Below, one piece after another: positions 1 through 7,373 of a DNA stretch of 11,702 nt. The position numbers and the translations under genes were made by a program. This stretch comes from Gammaproteobacteria bacterium (GTDB lineage: Bacteria > Pseudomonadota > Gammaproteobacteria > Chromatiales > Chromatiaceae). How positions within the stretch are numbered: the first letter of the stretch is position 1; every line of letters begins with the position of its first letter. The notes under the pieces are model-generated. The model searched no databases. It had not been told where the DNA came from and saw only the letters and a list, made by a program, of their open reading frames with translations. The DNA lies in contig JAGVUH010000155.1 in the NCBI GenBank assembly GCA_019136395.1, positions 1 to 11,702 of the forward strand. Direction: 5' to 3'.

Positions 1-1
1 G

Positions 2-1069
2 GCCGCGCCGCCCGCCCCGCCGGCGGCCGCGCCGCCCGCCGGCCCGCCGGTCTTTTCGGTGCAGTGGTTGCGCAAAAAATTGCCCGAGCTGCGCGAAATC
101 GCCATCGACGAGCCAACCGAAGCGAACGTTGCCGCCTACATGTACGCGCAGAAGGTGATGATGGACAAGGCCGGCACCTTCGCCACGGTCTGGCAGGACG
201 TGTTGCGCAAGGATCCGCTGCTGGATGAGAACAACCGCTTCCCGATCGGCAGCACCTTCAAGCTCATGGCCCTGCGCGAGCAGGATAAGGCGCGCTACAC
301 CGCGCTGCGCGCCCTGAATCAGAAGGCCGGCCTGTTCTACTTTTTCCGCTCCGACTGCGACTTTTGCCACGCGCAAACCCCTCTGCTCTACAGCTTTGCC
401 CGGGAGTTCAATTTCTTCATCTTCATGGTGTCGCTGGACGGCAAGCCCTTGCCGGGGATGAAGCCGGACGCCTATGTGGTCGATCAGGGCCAGGCGCGGC
501 ACATGGGGATTGCCGTGGTGCCGGCGATCGTCCTGGCCGCCCCGCCCAAGGACCTGTTCGTCATTACCCAGGGCTACCTGACCTATCACGCCATGCAGAA
601 CCGCATCTACCTGGCGGCGGAAGACCTGGGCCTGATCCCCCGCGAGCTGCAGGTCGCCGCCCATCCCATGGAGCGGGGGGTGCTGGGCCCCGCGGTGCTG
701 GCCGACGCCAAGGCGCTGGGCCTGGAAAACGACCCGGCGAAGATGGTGGACTACTTGCGGCGCAAGACCCACGAAGCGCTGTATGGCGAGGATGTGCCCG
801 GGCCCTTGCCGCTCAATCTGCGCGCCGCGACCGCGGGCTTCGCCCTCGCGCCGGAGACGGCGATCGTGCCCCTCGCCGTGGCGCCGCCCGCCGGCCCGTC
901 ACCCCCGCCCGCGCCGCCCCCCACCGCGGCGTCTCCGCCGCCGCCCGCGGCGGACGTGCCCGCGCCCGCCGTACCGTCCCCCGCCGCGGCGCCGCCCCCG
1001 GAGCCGGAACCGGAACCCGAAGCCGGCGGCCTCACCGGCCTGTCGTTCGGCGACGGCCTGGACGAGTAA
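2..1069 (+). CDS. traF: TraF-like conjugal pilus assembly protein, thioredoxin fold (5' partial)
   Basis: Periplasmic protein of the F-type conjugation system, needed for pilus assembly. The reading frame is open to the left edge, so the true start and presumed signal peptide lie outside the window. A GTG at 59 is only the first start inside it and is unlikely to be real, because a Pro/Ala linker is encoded in frame before it. The N-terminal part (YMYAQKVMMDKA, then FATVWQDVLRKDPLLDENNRFP) is typical of TraF. A thioredoxin-like domain follows, with the redox motif CDFC (codons at 356-367) and a probable cis-proline loop VVPAIVL near 511-531. F-plasmid TraF lacks the CxxC, while relatives and TrbB have it, so this protein may be an active disulfide isomerase. 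The last ~80 residues are an unusual Pro/Ala/Glu-rich tail. traH follows 39 nt after the stop. Confidence 0.88.
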   Translation, partial: AAPPAPPAAAPPAGPPVFSVQWLRKKLPELREIAIDEPTEANVAAYMYAQKVMMDKAGTFATVWQDVLRKDPLLDENNRFPIGSTFKLMALREQDKARYTALRALNQKAGLFYFFRSDCDFCHAQTPLLYSFAREFNFFIFMVSLDGKPLPGMKPDAYVVDQGQARHMGIAVVPAIVLAAPPKDLFVITQGYLTYHAMQNRIYLAAEDLGLIPRELQVAAHPMERGVLGPAVLADAKALGLENDPAKMVDYLRRKTHEALYGEDVPGPLPLNLRAATAGFALAPETAIVPLAVAPPAGPSPPPAPPPTAASPPPPAADVPAPAVPSPAAAPPPEPEPEPEAGGLTGLSFGDGLDE

Positions 1070-1108
1070 CCCTCTGGACGCCCTTTGCCCTTGTCAGGAC
1101 CTGCCGCC

Positions 1109-2665
1109 ATGCACCGCGCTGCCTCACCCCCCTTCCGCTCGTCCACCCGCTGGCTGCTGGGCGCCCTCCTGGCGCTGGTGGTGTTCCTGTTTGGCCTCCT
1201 CACGCCGTCCACCGGCCGGGCGGGGCTGCTCGAGGAGGCGGTAAGCTCGATGTTTTATGCCTCTACGACCTCGCCCCAGGTCTACGAGTCGCAACGGCGC
1301 AAGGGCTATGTCGCCGGCGCGGTCTCCCTGCGCACGCCGCTGCGCAATTTCAACATCCTCACCTTCGACCCGCCGCGCTTACGCGCCGGCTGCGCCGGCA
1401 TTGACCTGTTCGGCGGCAGCTTCTCCTTCATCAACGGCGAGCAGCTGCAGCAGCTGATCAAGCAGATCGGCGCCGCGGCGCTGTCCTATGCGGTATACGT
1501 CGCCATCAATGAGATGTGTAAACCGTGCGGCGCCACCATCGCCTTTCTGCAAAAGCTCATGAGCCAGTTGAACTCCGGGTCGCTCAATGCCTGCAAGATC
1601 GCCAAGGGCCTGGTGGACGGCTTGCGCGAACCGTCCAGTCTGAAAGAAACCCTCACCGGCAAGGACAGCATGTTCGCCACCATCAAGAACTTCTATGAGG
1701 ACATCACCGAATCGGTGACCGAGGGCTTCAAGGATGCCGACGATCCCGGCAAATACGCCGAGCAGGGCGCGGATGGACTGGCGAAGGACAACCCGGAAAA
1801 TCCCCTGCGCGGCAACCTGGTGTGGCGGGCGCTGTTTCGTGATCAGGCGGCGAACGCCTTCGGCGATCCCGCCACCTCGGCGCTGGGCGTCATCAACGTC
1901 GAGATGGCGGAATACATGATGAGCGTGACCGGTACGGTGGTGTTGCCCGTGGTCGGCGAAAACGGCAACTGTCCGGATACCTCCGGCTCCGGGACAGCGA
2001 GCTCGCCCTCGCCCAAGGAATGCCTGCCCGTGCCGTTCGGGCGGCTGTTGTCCTTCAAGCAGTTCGCGGAAGGCAACCTCGGCGGGCATAACAACGTGCA
2101 ATATTGGAAATGCACGGATAACGTCAATAAGCCCAGCGGCTGCCTGAAGCTGTCGAAAAGCACGTTCACGTTCAAAGGCATAAAATCCTTCGTGCACAAG
2201 CAGCTGTTTGGTCACGATGATGTCACCAGCAGTCATGTCGAGGCGGGCAGCCTGGTCGATAATGTCATCAGCGGCAACACCTTCACCGAAGAGCAGATCA
2301 AGTTCGTCAACACCGTGCCGCACGTCCCGGTCCTGGCCCTGATGCTGAAGGCCGCCCGGGTAAAAGGGGCGCCGCAACATGTGGCCCATTTCGCGAAAGA
2401 CTTTCTGGCGGACGCCATGGTGGTCCACCTGGGCCACGCCATCCTGAAGATCTCGCGGGAACTCTTTTCCGGCCAGGCGGAAGTGACGCCGCCGCCTGAC
2501 TGGAACGCCACCCTGGCGTCAATCCGGGAAGATCTCAAGCCTTACCAGATGCGGATCAGTAAGACGATCACCGAGGTATCCGACCTGGCGGAGTACGTCG
2601 ATCGGATCGTCAGCGGCTATCCGTCGCTCATCACCACGACGGCCGCGCCGCAGGGTGGTAAATGA
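1109..2665 (+). CDS. traH: TraH, conjugal pilus assembly / mating-channel protein
   Basis: Periplasmic or outer-membrane-associated component of the F-type transfer apparatus, acting with TraF, TraG and TraU in pilus assembly. The length is 518 aa, somewhat longer than F TraH (about 458). ATG 1109 is chosen over the upstream TTG at 1085 because AGGA at 1096-1099 is 9 nt ahead and the protein then opens with a signal peptide: basic start, hydrophobic core at residues 15-31, likely cleavage after GRA at 36-38. The family signature is clear: CAGIDLFGGSFSFINGEQ, then a paired-cysteine stretch NEMCKPCGATIAFLQKL, then LNACKIAKGL. Residues ~290-310 are a Ser/Pro-rich insertion. The stop TGA (2663-2665) overlaps the ATG of a 53-codon frame leading to traG. 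Confidence 0.93.
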   Translation: MHRAASPPFRSSTRWLLGALLALVVFLFGLLTPSTGRAGLLEEAVSSMFYASTTSPQVYESQRRKGYVAGAVSLRTPLRNFNILTFDPPRLRAGCAGIDLFGGSFSFINGEQLQQLIKQIGAAALSYAVYVAINEMCKPCGATIAFLQKLMSQLNSGSLNACKIAKGLVDGLREPSSLKETLTGKDSMFATIKNFYEDITESVTEGFKDADDPGKYAEQGADGLAKDNPENPLRGNLVWRALFRDQAANAFGDPATSALGVINVEMAEYMMSVTGTVVLPVVGENGNCPDTSGSGTASSPSPKECLPVPFGRLLSFKQFAEGNLGGHNNVQYWKCTDNVNKPSGCLKLSKSTFTFKGIKSFVHKQLFGHDDVTSSHVEAGSLVDNVISGNTFTEEQIKFVNTVPHVPVLALMLKAARVKGAPQHVAHFAKDFLADAMVVHLGHAILKISRELFSGQAEVTPPPDWNATLASIREDLKPYQMRISKTITEVSDLAEYVDRIVSGYPSLITTTAAPQGGK

Positions 2666-2823
2666 GCGGATCGCTGCAGCGCGGGTTCCGCCCCGGGGGG
2701 GAAGTGGCCACCCGGGGTCAGGATGGTTTCACCGGCACGTTTAACGGAGGCGGCATGCACGCCACGGTCGGCGTGGGGCGTGGGCGCCCCCCCGCCGGGC
2801 GTCTGCCGAGCAGCTGGCGATGA
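2662..2823 (+). CDS. Candidate 53-aa coupled mini-gene between traH and traG
   Basis: This open frame, ATG 2662 to TGA 2821-2823, fills the traH-traG gap exactly. Its ATG overlaps the traH stop as ATGA and its stop overlaps the traG start as ATGA. The 53 residues are Gly/Arg-rich, without a hydrophobic segment or any motif I recognise. An internal in-frame ATG at 2755 has a strong GGAGG 4 nt upstream, so a 22-codon product may be the one translated. The traG ATG has only a poor ribosome site, so the frame may exist to deliver ribosomes to traG. An inverted repeat of 7-bp arms, CCCCGGG at 2691-2697 and CCCGGGG at 2711-2717, lies before the internal site. Chance openness in GC-rich DNA is the alternative. 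No homology is claimed. Confidence 0.35.
   Translation: MSGSLQRGFRPGGEVATRGQDGFTGTFNGGGMHATVGVGRGRPPAGRLPSSWR
2746..2757 (+). promoter_or_regulatory. Strong internal ribosome binding site before traG
   Basis: GGAGG at 2746-2750 sits 4 nt before ATG 2755, in frame with the 2662-2823 open frame. It starts a 22-codon reading frame whose TGA overlaps the traG ATG. It is the best Shine-Dalgarno match in the traF-traG block, while traG itself has only a weak purine stretch (GAG at 2808-2810). This suggests that traG is translated by coupling or re-initiation. Confidence 0.45.
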
Positions 2824-5800
2824 ATTTCACTCTCTATTGTTATGGCGATATCGAGCTGTTTAGCGGTGGGTTGCGCGCCGTCGCCATGCTGTTCGACCCG
2901 TTCACCGGCTCGCTGGTCGGCGAGAGCGGGTTGCAGATTGGTACCCTGACCGCCCTGGCCTTCATGGTCTCGCTAGCGGGGATTGCCATCACCGGTATTT
3001 CCCGGCAACGGGTCAATGTCGATCACCTGCTGGTCCTGCTCCTGGTGTTCGGCGTGATGTTTATCCCCAAAACCGATCTCAATATCGAGGACGTGATCAC
3101 CGGGAAGGTCGATATCGTCGAGGACGTGCCGATCGGCGTCGCGGCCGTCGGGGGCGTGGTGTCCCATATCAGTCTGGTCCTGGCCGAGAACTTCGAGACC
3201 GTTTTTTCCATCCCGTCAGGTGCGCCCGCGCCCTGGGAATCGCAATGGACGGGGATGGGCTTTGGCACGGGGTCGGGCGGGATGAACTCGCCCCTGCGCC
3301 TGCTGCTGGCGACCCGCGCTATCTTAGTGGGCGATCATGATCACTACATCAGTACCGATCTGGCCTTTTTTGTCCGGGAATGCACCCGGCCGCCGTTTTC
3401 GTGGGAGGCCTATCACGCCGCCCCGGCCAAGATTGACTATCTTATGACCCATCACAGTACGGGCATCACGAACTACTTTGACCCGGTCCTGGGGGATTTC
3501 CGGGCGATGAGCTGTGCCGACGCCAAGGGCTTGCTGGCGCCGCGGCTGGATGACTATTTCAAGGACGGTAAGGATGGCAAATTCAATCAGGTGGTCTGCG
3601 CCAACATGGGGACCCCGCCGGAGTATACCGGGACGGACATCGCCTGTGGCGATGGCGCGGTCGCGGATGCTTACCAACGCTTGCTGCCGGAATTGAGCGC
3701 CTCGGGGGTGACGGCGGCGGCCTTCATGAAGGATCTGATGCTGAATAAGATGGTGCAGGCCACCATTGGCTGCGGCGCCCCGGTCAACGAGGACAGCTTT
3801 CGCCTCTGCCTGACGACGATGACCGACGCCCTCGAGCAATCGCGGGTGCAGAACGCCGCGGCCGCCTCCGGCTTTCAGAAGATCATGATCCCGGCGATGA
3901 ACATGTTCCTGTTCCTGTTCTACGCCATCAGCCCGCTGATCGCCGTGGTGATCGCCGCCAGCGGCATGATGGGGCTGTCGATCGCCGGCAAGTACCTGTT
4001 GTTTGGCGTCTGGTCGCATTCCTGGCTGCCGGTGGCGGTGGTCATCGACTACTTCATGGAGGCCTCGGTCAAGCAGGAACTGCATAACTATTCCCTGGCC
4101 TACCTGAACGGCAATTTCGACGGCACGCGGTTCTACGACATCATCGCCGATCACATCAGCGTCGCCTCGGATCTCCTGGCCGCGACACCGCTGGTGACCC
4201 TGGCGATCATTACCGGGTCGATGTTCTCCATGACCAGTGTCGCTAACCGCATGGGCGCCCGCGACCATGTCGATGAGACCAAGCTGGCGCCGTCGACCCT
4301 CAAGCAGGATGCGCTGACGACCAATAGCTACGACAAGCAATCCTATGGCGGCGTGGGCACGCAGGCGGTGACGCAGCGCGGCGGCCAGGTGGCGTTTTTG
4401 TCCGATCAGGCCATGGAGCAGTCGCACAAACTCGACGCGAGTATGGTGCGCACCGCAGGCCAGGCGTTCGCCCAGCAGCAATCGGCGAATTACCAGCGCG
4501 CGTCGGAACAGGCCATGGAAAAGGGCGCCCAGGATCTGGGCCAGTCGCTGGCCCGCTGGGGGAACAGCACCTCCTCGGGCTCGGAAACCAGTGCCGCATA
4601 TCAGCAACTGAAAAGCACGGGCCTGGACTTTAACCACCGCTATGGCACGGAAGAGAAACTGTCGGATGCCGCCGCGGCGGTGCTGGGCGCGGCCTATACC
4701 GCGAGCGGCAAGCTGGGTTTGCCGTCGGCGCTGAAGTTGGCGGGCACGCTGGGGGCGGAGGCGGGTCTCAGCGCCGAGGATCGCCAGAAGGTCGAGCGGT
4801 CGTTAGCGAAGGGCTATACCGAAGCCCAGGGCAGCAGCGTCAGCCTCAAATCCGGCGCGGATGCCAAGTTTGCCCAGTCGGTCAAGGAGAGCGAGAGCGC
4901 GATTCACGAACTGAGTGGCAGCGCCGCCAAATCCTTCTCGGAGGGCGCCAAGCTGAGCGACAAGGCCTCCACGTCCGTCGCGGATATCGCTCAGTGGACC
5001 AGGGATGTGGGCACGCAGGGCCGCCTGGCCAACGGCCAGTCCGCGCGCATCGCGCCCATGCTGCAAAACGCCATGCTGACCGACGGCAGCCTGGCGGGAC
5101 GGATGGTGGACGGCATCTCCTCCGCGGTGGCGGGCATGGTGAGCAAGGCGAATGCCTCCGGGGCGGACGGCACGGCCCTCGGGACCGCGTTCAATAACCG
5201 CGTGCAAGCCCATGACGAATTTCTGCGCAAGAACGGGCAGTTTCAGGATCCCCAGCAACGCAAGGCGATGGCGATGCTGGAGGCCCTGGCGTCGGTGGCC
5301 AGCGGCGGGGTGGCGAACAAAAATAATGAACCCGAGTTCGCCAATGCCGCCCTGGGGCAGGTATTGAAAGAATTTGCGCCGCAACTCAACCTGGGGGCCG
5401 GGTCGGGCAAGGCGGGCCTGAGTGAGCAGGTGCAGGGGCGGATCGGGCAAGCCGAGAGACAGGTGCCGGGCAGCGACTTTGGCGCCCGCATGGAGGCGCG
5501 GGTCCGGCAGGGCGAGCAGGACGTGGTGAATGATGGCAACCGGATCAACCCCCCGACGGAAGGGGCGGCAGCGGCGGCATTCCCGGGGATGACGCAGCGG
5601 GTGATGGGGAAGGACGCGGAGTTCAATGGGCAACTCAATGCGGACCCCGTCACACGGCGGGTGAACCAGGAGCAGACAGCGGGCCGGGCTTACCTGCAGA
5701 ACGAGGCGATGCCAGCGCTCGAAGCGGCGGGCCGGGCATTGGACAAGATTCAGGGGGTCGCGGACGCGGGGCGCGACATGGCCACGGGCTGGCTCACCAC

Positions 5801-6674
5801 TAACGGGGATGCTTTGAATGCCGGTGAGGCGGCGGGCAAGGAACTGGCTGACAGTTCGCCGGCGTTGCAAAGGCAGCTGTCGCCCGCAGCCCGCGACTAT
5901 TTCGCAAAAAGCTACGCCCACGGCTTTGCCCAGGCGACCGGGAAAGATGGCTATGACGACGGGGAGCTGGCCAAAGCTGCCCAGGGGTTGTCCCCGCAGG
6001 AGATGGAAAAGGCCGATGCGTTAGCGGCCCAGGCGGTAGATTTCGGCATGCGGCCTTCCACTCAGCGGGACACCCTGGAGCATTTCGCCGACTTCTTTAA
6101 CGGGAGTCCGGGCGGAGGCCCAACGGCGCAAGATAACGGATCGGGCGCTGACCCAACGGCTGAAAAAAAAACGATAACAAATGGAATTTCCCTCGGCCCG
6201 ACTAGCGTGCGCTATGCGGAGAATATCCAGCACTGGAACAAGGCCATCACCACCGCCAAGGGCGAGGACTATGCCAACCTGGTGGCCGACGAGGCCGTGC
6301 GCCAGGGGGTGGACCCCTACCTCGCCGTGGCGGTGGCGGCGGCGGAAAGCAGCTTCAATCCCAACGCCGGCTCAAACAAAGGCGCCCAGGGCCTGATGCA
6401 GCTCATCCCCAGCACGGCCCGCGGTCTGGGCCTCGATCCCGAGGAGCGCACGGACCCGGCGAAGAACGCACAGGCCGGGGTGCGCTATCTCGCGCAGCAA
6501 CTGGCGAGACACGATGGCGATGACACCCTGGCCCTGGCGGCCTACAACGCCGGCCCGGGCGCCGTGGAAAGATGGGACAACGAAGTGCCCCCCTATCCGG
6601 AAACCCAGGCCTATGTCGCCCGCGTCACCGACATCACCCACCACTTGCGCGCCCATGCCCGCCGGCAGTCCTGA
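2820..6674 (+). CDS. traG: TraG mating-pair stabilisation protein fused to a lytic transglycosylase domain
   Basis: Inner-membrane protein of F-type conjugation, with an N-terminal TraG domain needed for pilus assembly and mating-pair stabilisation and a long periplasmic part. It has 1284 aa; F TraG has 938. Hydrophobic segments lie at residues ~40-60, 68-83, ~356-415 (more than one pass) and ~448-471. Residues ~480-1110 are hydrophilic, rich in Ala, Gln, Gly and Ser, and probably mostly helical. Residues ~1137-1270 form a GH23/SLT lysozyme-like domain: AAAESSFNP with catalytic Glu at residue 1176, GLMQLIP at 1191-1197, AYNAGPGAV from 1241, then TQAYV. Such a domain would cut peptidoglycan, a job done in F by a separate protein. 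The two parts are joined by an A-rich linker with nine A at 6163-6171. ATG 2820 is the first start after an in-frame TAA. Confidence 0.93.
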   Translation: MNFTLYCYGDIELFSGGLRAVAMLFDPFTGSLVGESGLQIGTLTALAFMVSLAGIAITGISRQRVNVDHLLVLLLVFGVMFIPKTDLNIEDVITGKVDIVEDVPIGVAAVGGVVSHISLVLAENFETVFSIPSGAPAPWESQWTGMGFGTGSGGMNSPLRLLLATRAILVGDHDHYISTDLAFFVRECTRPPFSWEAYHAAPAKIDYLMTHHSTGITNYFDPVLGDFRAMSCADAKGLLAPRLDDYFKDGKDGKFNQVVCANMGTPPEYTGTDIACGDGAVADAYQRLLPELSASGVTAAAFMKDLMLNKMVQATIGCGAPVNEDSFRLCLTTMTDALEQSRVQNAAAASGFQKIMIPAMNMFLFLFYAISPLIAVVIAASGMMGLSIAGKYLLFGVWSHSWLPVAVVIDYFMEASVKQELHNYSLAYLNGNFDGTRFYDIIADHISVASDLLAATPLVTLAIITGSMFSMTSVANRMGARDHVDETKLAPSTLKQDALTTNSYDKQSYGGVGTQAVTQRGGQVAFLSDQAMEQSHKLDASMVRTAGQAFAQQQSANYQRASEQAMEKGAQDLGQSLARWGNSTSSGSETSAAYQQLKSTGLDFNHRYGTEEKLSDAAAAVLGAAYTASGKLGLPSALKLAGTLGAEAGLSAEDRQKVERSLAKGYTEAQGSSVSLKSGADAKFAQSVKESESAIHELSGSAAKSFSEGAKLSDKASTSVADIAQWTRDVGTQGRLANGQSARIAPMLQNAMLTDGSLAGRMVDGISSAVAGMVSKANASGADGTALGTAFNNRVQAHDEFLRKNGQFQDPQQRKAMAMLEALASVASGGVANKNNEPEFANAALGQVLKEFAPQLNLGAGSGKAGLSEQVQGRIGQAERQVPGSDFGARMEARVRQGEQDVVNDGNRINPPTEGAAAAAFPGMTQRVMGKDAEFNGQLNADPVTRRVNQEQTAGRAYLQNEAMPALEAAGRALDKIQGVADAGRDMATGWLTTNGDALNAGEAAGKELADSSPALQRQLSPAARDYFAKSYAHGFAQATGKDGYDDGELAKAAQGLSPQEMEKADALAAQAVDFGMRPSTQRDTLEHFADFFNGSPGGGPTAQDNGSGADPTAEKKTITNGISLGPTSVRYAENIQHWNKAITTAKGEDYANLVADEAVRQGVDPYLAVAVAAAESSFNPNAGSNKGAQGLMQLIPSTARGLGLDPEERTDPAKNAQAGVRYLAQQLARHDGDDTLALAAYNAGPGAVERWDNEVPPYPETQAYVARVTDITHHLRAHARRQS
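6163..6171 (+). other. A9 homopolymer at the TraG/transglycosylase junction (possible slippage site)
   Basis: Nine consecutive A read as GAA AAA AAA A, starting at codon 1115 of traG, in an otherwise very GC-rich gene and exactly in the linker before the transglycosylase domain. Either frame change ends translation quickly: one extra A gives a stop at 6203-6205, one fewer A gives TAA at 6175-6177. Runs of this length are known to cause transcriptional slippage in some bacterial genes. Here slippage would release TraG without its enzyme domain. That it does so is inference. Confidence 0.4.
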
Positions 6675-6677
6675 GGG

Positions 6678-6718
6678 GCGGCGGCGTCACCCGGGCACCG
6701 CCTGCCCACCGCCGCCGC
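6678..6718 (+). repeat. GC-rich inverted repeat between traG and the glycosylase-like gene
   Basis: The arms GCGGCGGCG (6678-6686) and CGCCGCCGC (6710-6718) are perfectly complementary over 9 bp around a 23-nt loop. They start 4 nt after the traG stop and end 10 nt before the next ATG. There is no T-run, so it does not look like a complete intrinsic terminator. It may attenuate read-through or protect the traG mRNA end. In DNA this rich in GCC repeats it may also be fortuitous. Confidence 0.3.
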
Positions 6719-6728
6719 GGGCTGGCAC

Positions 6729-7373
6729 ATGACGCGCCGGATGCCGCCGCCGGCCCCGGCCGCCTGGGCGGCGCAACCGCAGTGCCAGGCCTGCACCCTG
6801 GCGGCGACGCGCACCGCCACGGTCTCCCCCAGCGGGCCGCCTGGCGCGCGCCTGGTGCTGGTGAGCGATATCCCCGAACCCGCGGATGCGCGCACCGGGC
6901 GCCGGTTCAGCAGCCCCGGCAGCCGGCGCCTGGCCAAACTCCTGGCCGCGCGGGGCATCGACCTGGCGCAGTGCGGCCTGGCCAGTTGCTGCGCCTGTCC
7001 GGCGCCCGATCACCGGCGGCCGCGGGCGCCGGAGGTGCGGGCGTGCGCCCCCTGGCTGGAAAAGGCCTTGCGCACCTATTTTCAGCCGACGGTCATTCTC
7101 GCGGTTGGCGGCATCGCCACCCGCTACTTCTACGGCCCGGGCCGCTTCCTGCCGCTGCTGGTGGCCGCCCATGCGGCGCAGCATGTGCCGCCGGATCCGA
7201 CGCGGGCCGGCGTGCGGGTGGTGCCAGTGCCCTCCCTGGGCACCATTCGCCAGCGGGCGGCCAATGGCCTGACCTGGCACGCGGTGGCCGAGCAACAGCT
7301 GGCCTGCGCCGCGGGCTACCTTTCCACCCTTGATGCGCTGCAGAGCGCCCCCCCGCCATGCTCCACGACCTGA
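6729..7373 (+). CDS. Divergent uracil-DNA glycosylase family 4-like protein
   Basis: 214 aa with the outline of the iron-sulfur (family 4) uracil-DNA glycosylases, which remove uracil from DNA. Visible features: CxxC at residues 19-22 (QCQACTL), GRRFSSPGSRRLAKLL at 57-72 in place of the usual G-x-PF-x-G-x-x-G-x-x-L segment, then CACPAPDHRRP and a second pair C90/C106 with the family's 16-residue spacing. ILAVGGIATRYF near 120-131 follows the usual order. The Gly-Glu-x-Pro-Gly catalytic motif is replaced by SDIPEP (46-51), and the late His-Pro-Ser motif appears as VPVPSLG without its His. Activity may therefore be altered or lost while the cluster and fold remain. It lies 54 nt after traG and overlaps the next gene by 16 nt, so it is probably in the same transcript. 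It is not a recognised transfer gene. Confidence 0.68.
   Translation: MTRRMPPPAPAAWAAQPQCQACTLAATRTATVSPSGPPGARLVLVSDIPEPADARTGRRFSSPGSRRLAKLLAARGIDLAQCGLASCCACPAPDHRRPRAPEVRACAPWLEKALRTYFQPTVILAVGGIATRYFYGPGRFLPLLVAAHAAQHVPPDPTRAGVRVVPVPSLGTIRQRAANGLTWHAVAEQQLACAAGYLSTLDALQSAPPPCSTT

Noticed and set aside
70..83. GCGCAAAAAATTGC, the reverse complement of one of the CAATTTTTTGC sites near 10134
   Set aside because: It falls in traF codons for Arg-Lys-Lys-Leu in a conserved N-terminal segment, so the match is explained by coding sequence.
364..1404. Plus-strand 346-codon frame spanning the traF-traH junction
   Set aside because: It is in another frame of two recognisable genes and its translation is Arg/Ala/Gly/Pro low-complexity text, as expected from shifted GC-rich codons.
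4205..4217. Partial match to the shared 12-mer (GATCATTACCGGG), with another CATTACC near 562
   Set aside because: Both are only partial matches inside conserved coding sequence; the exact 12-mer occurs only in the two non-coding gaps.
3324..4637. Long minus-strand open frame (437 codons) inside traG, and similar ones at 1379-2437 and 4803-5921
   Set aside because: They lie opposite well-supported traH/traG coding sequence, have His/Arg-rich compositions typical of GC-rich antisense frames, and show no motifs or start signals.
6572..7333. Plus-strand 253-codon frame over the traG end and the glycosylase-like gene
   Set aside because: Out of frame with two genes that have family motifs; composition is that of a shadow frame.
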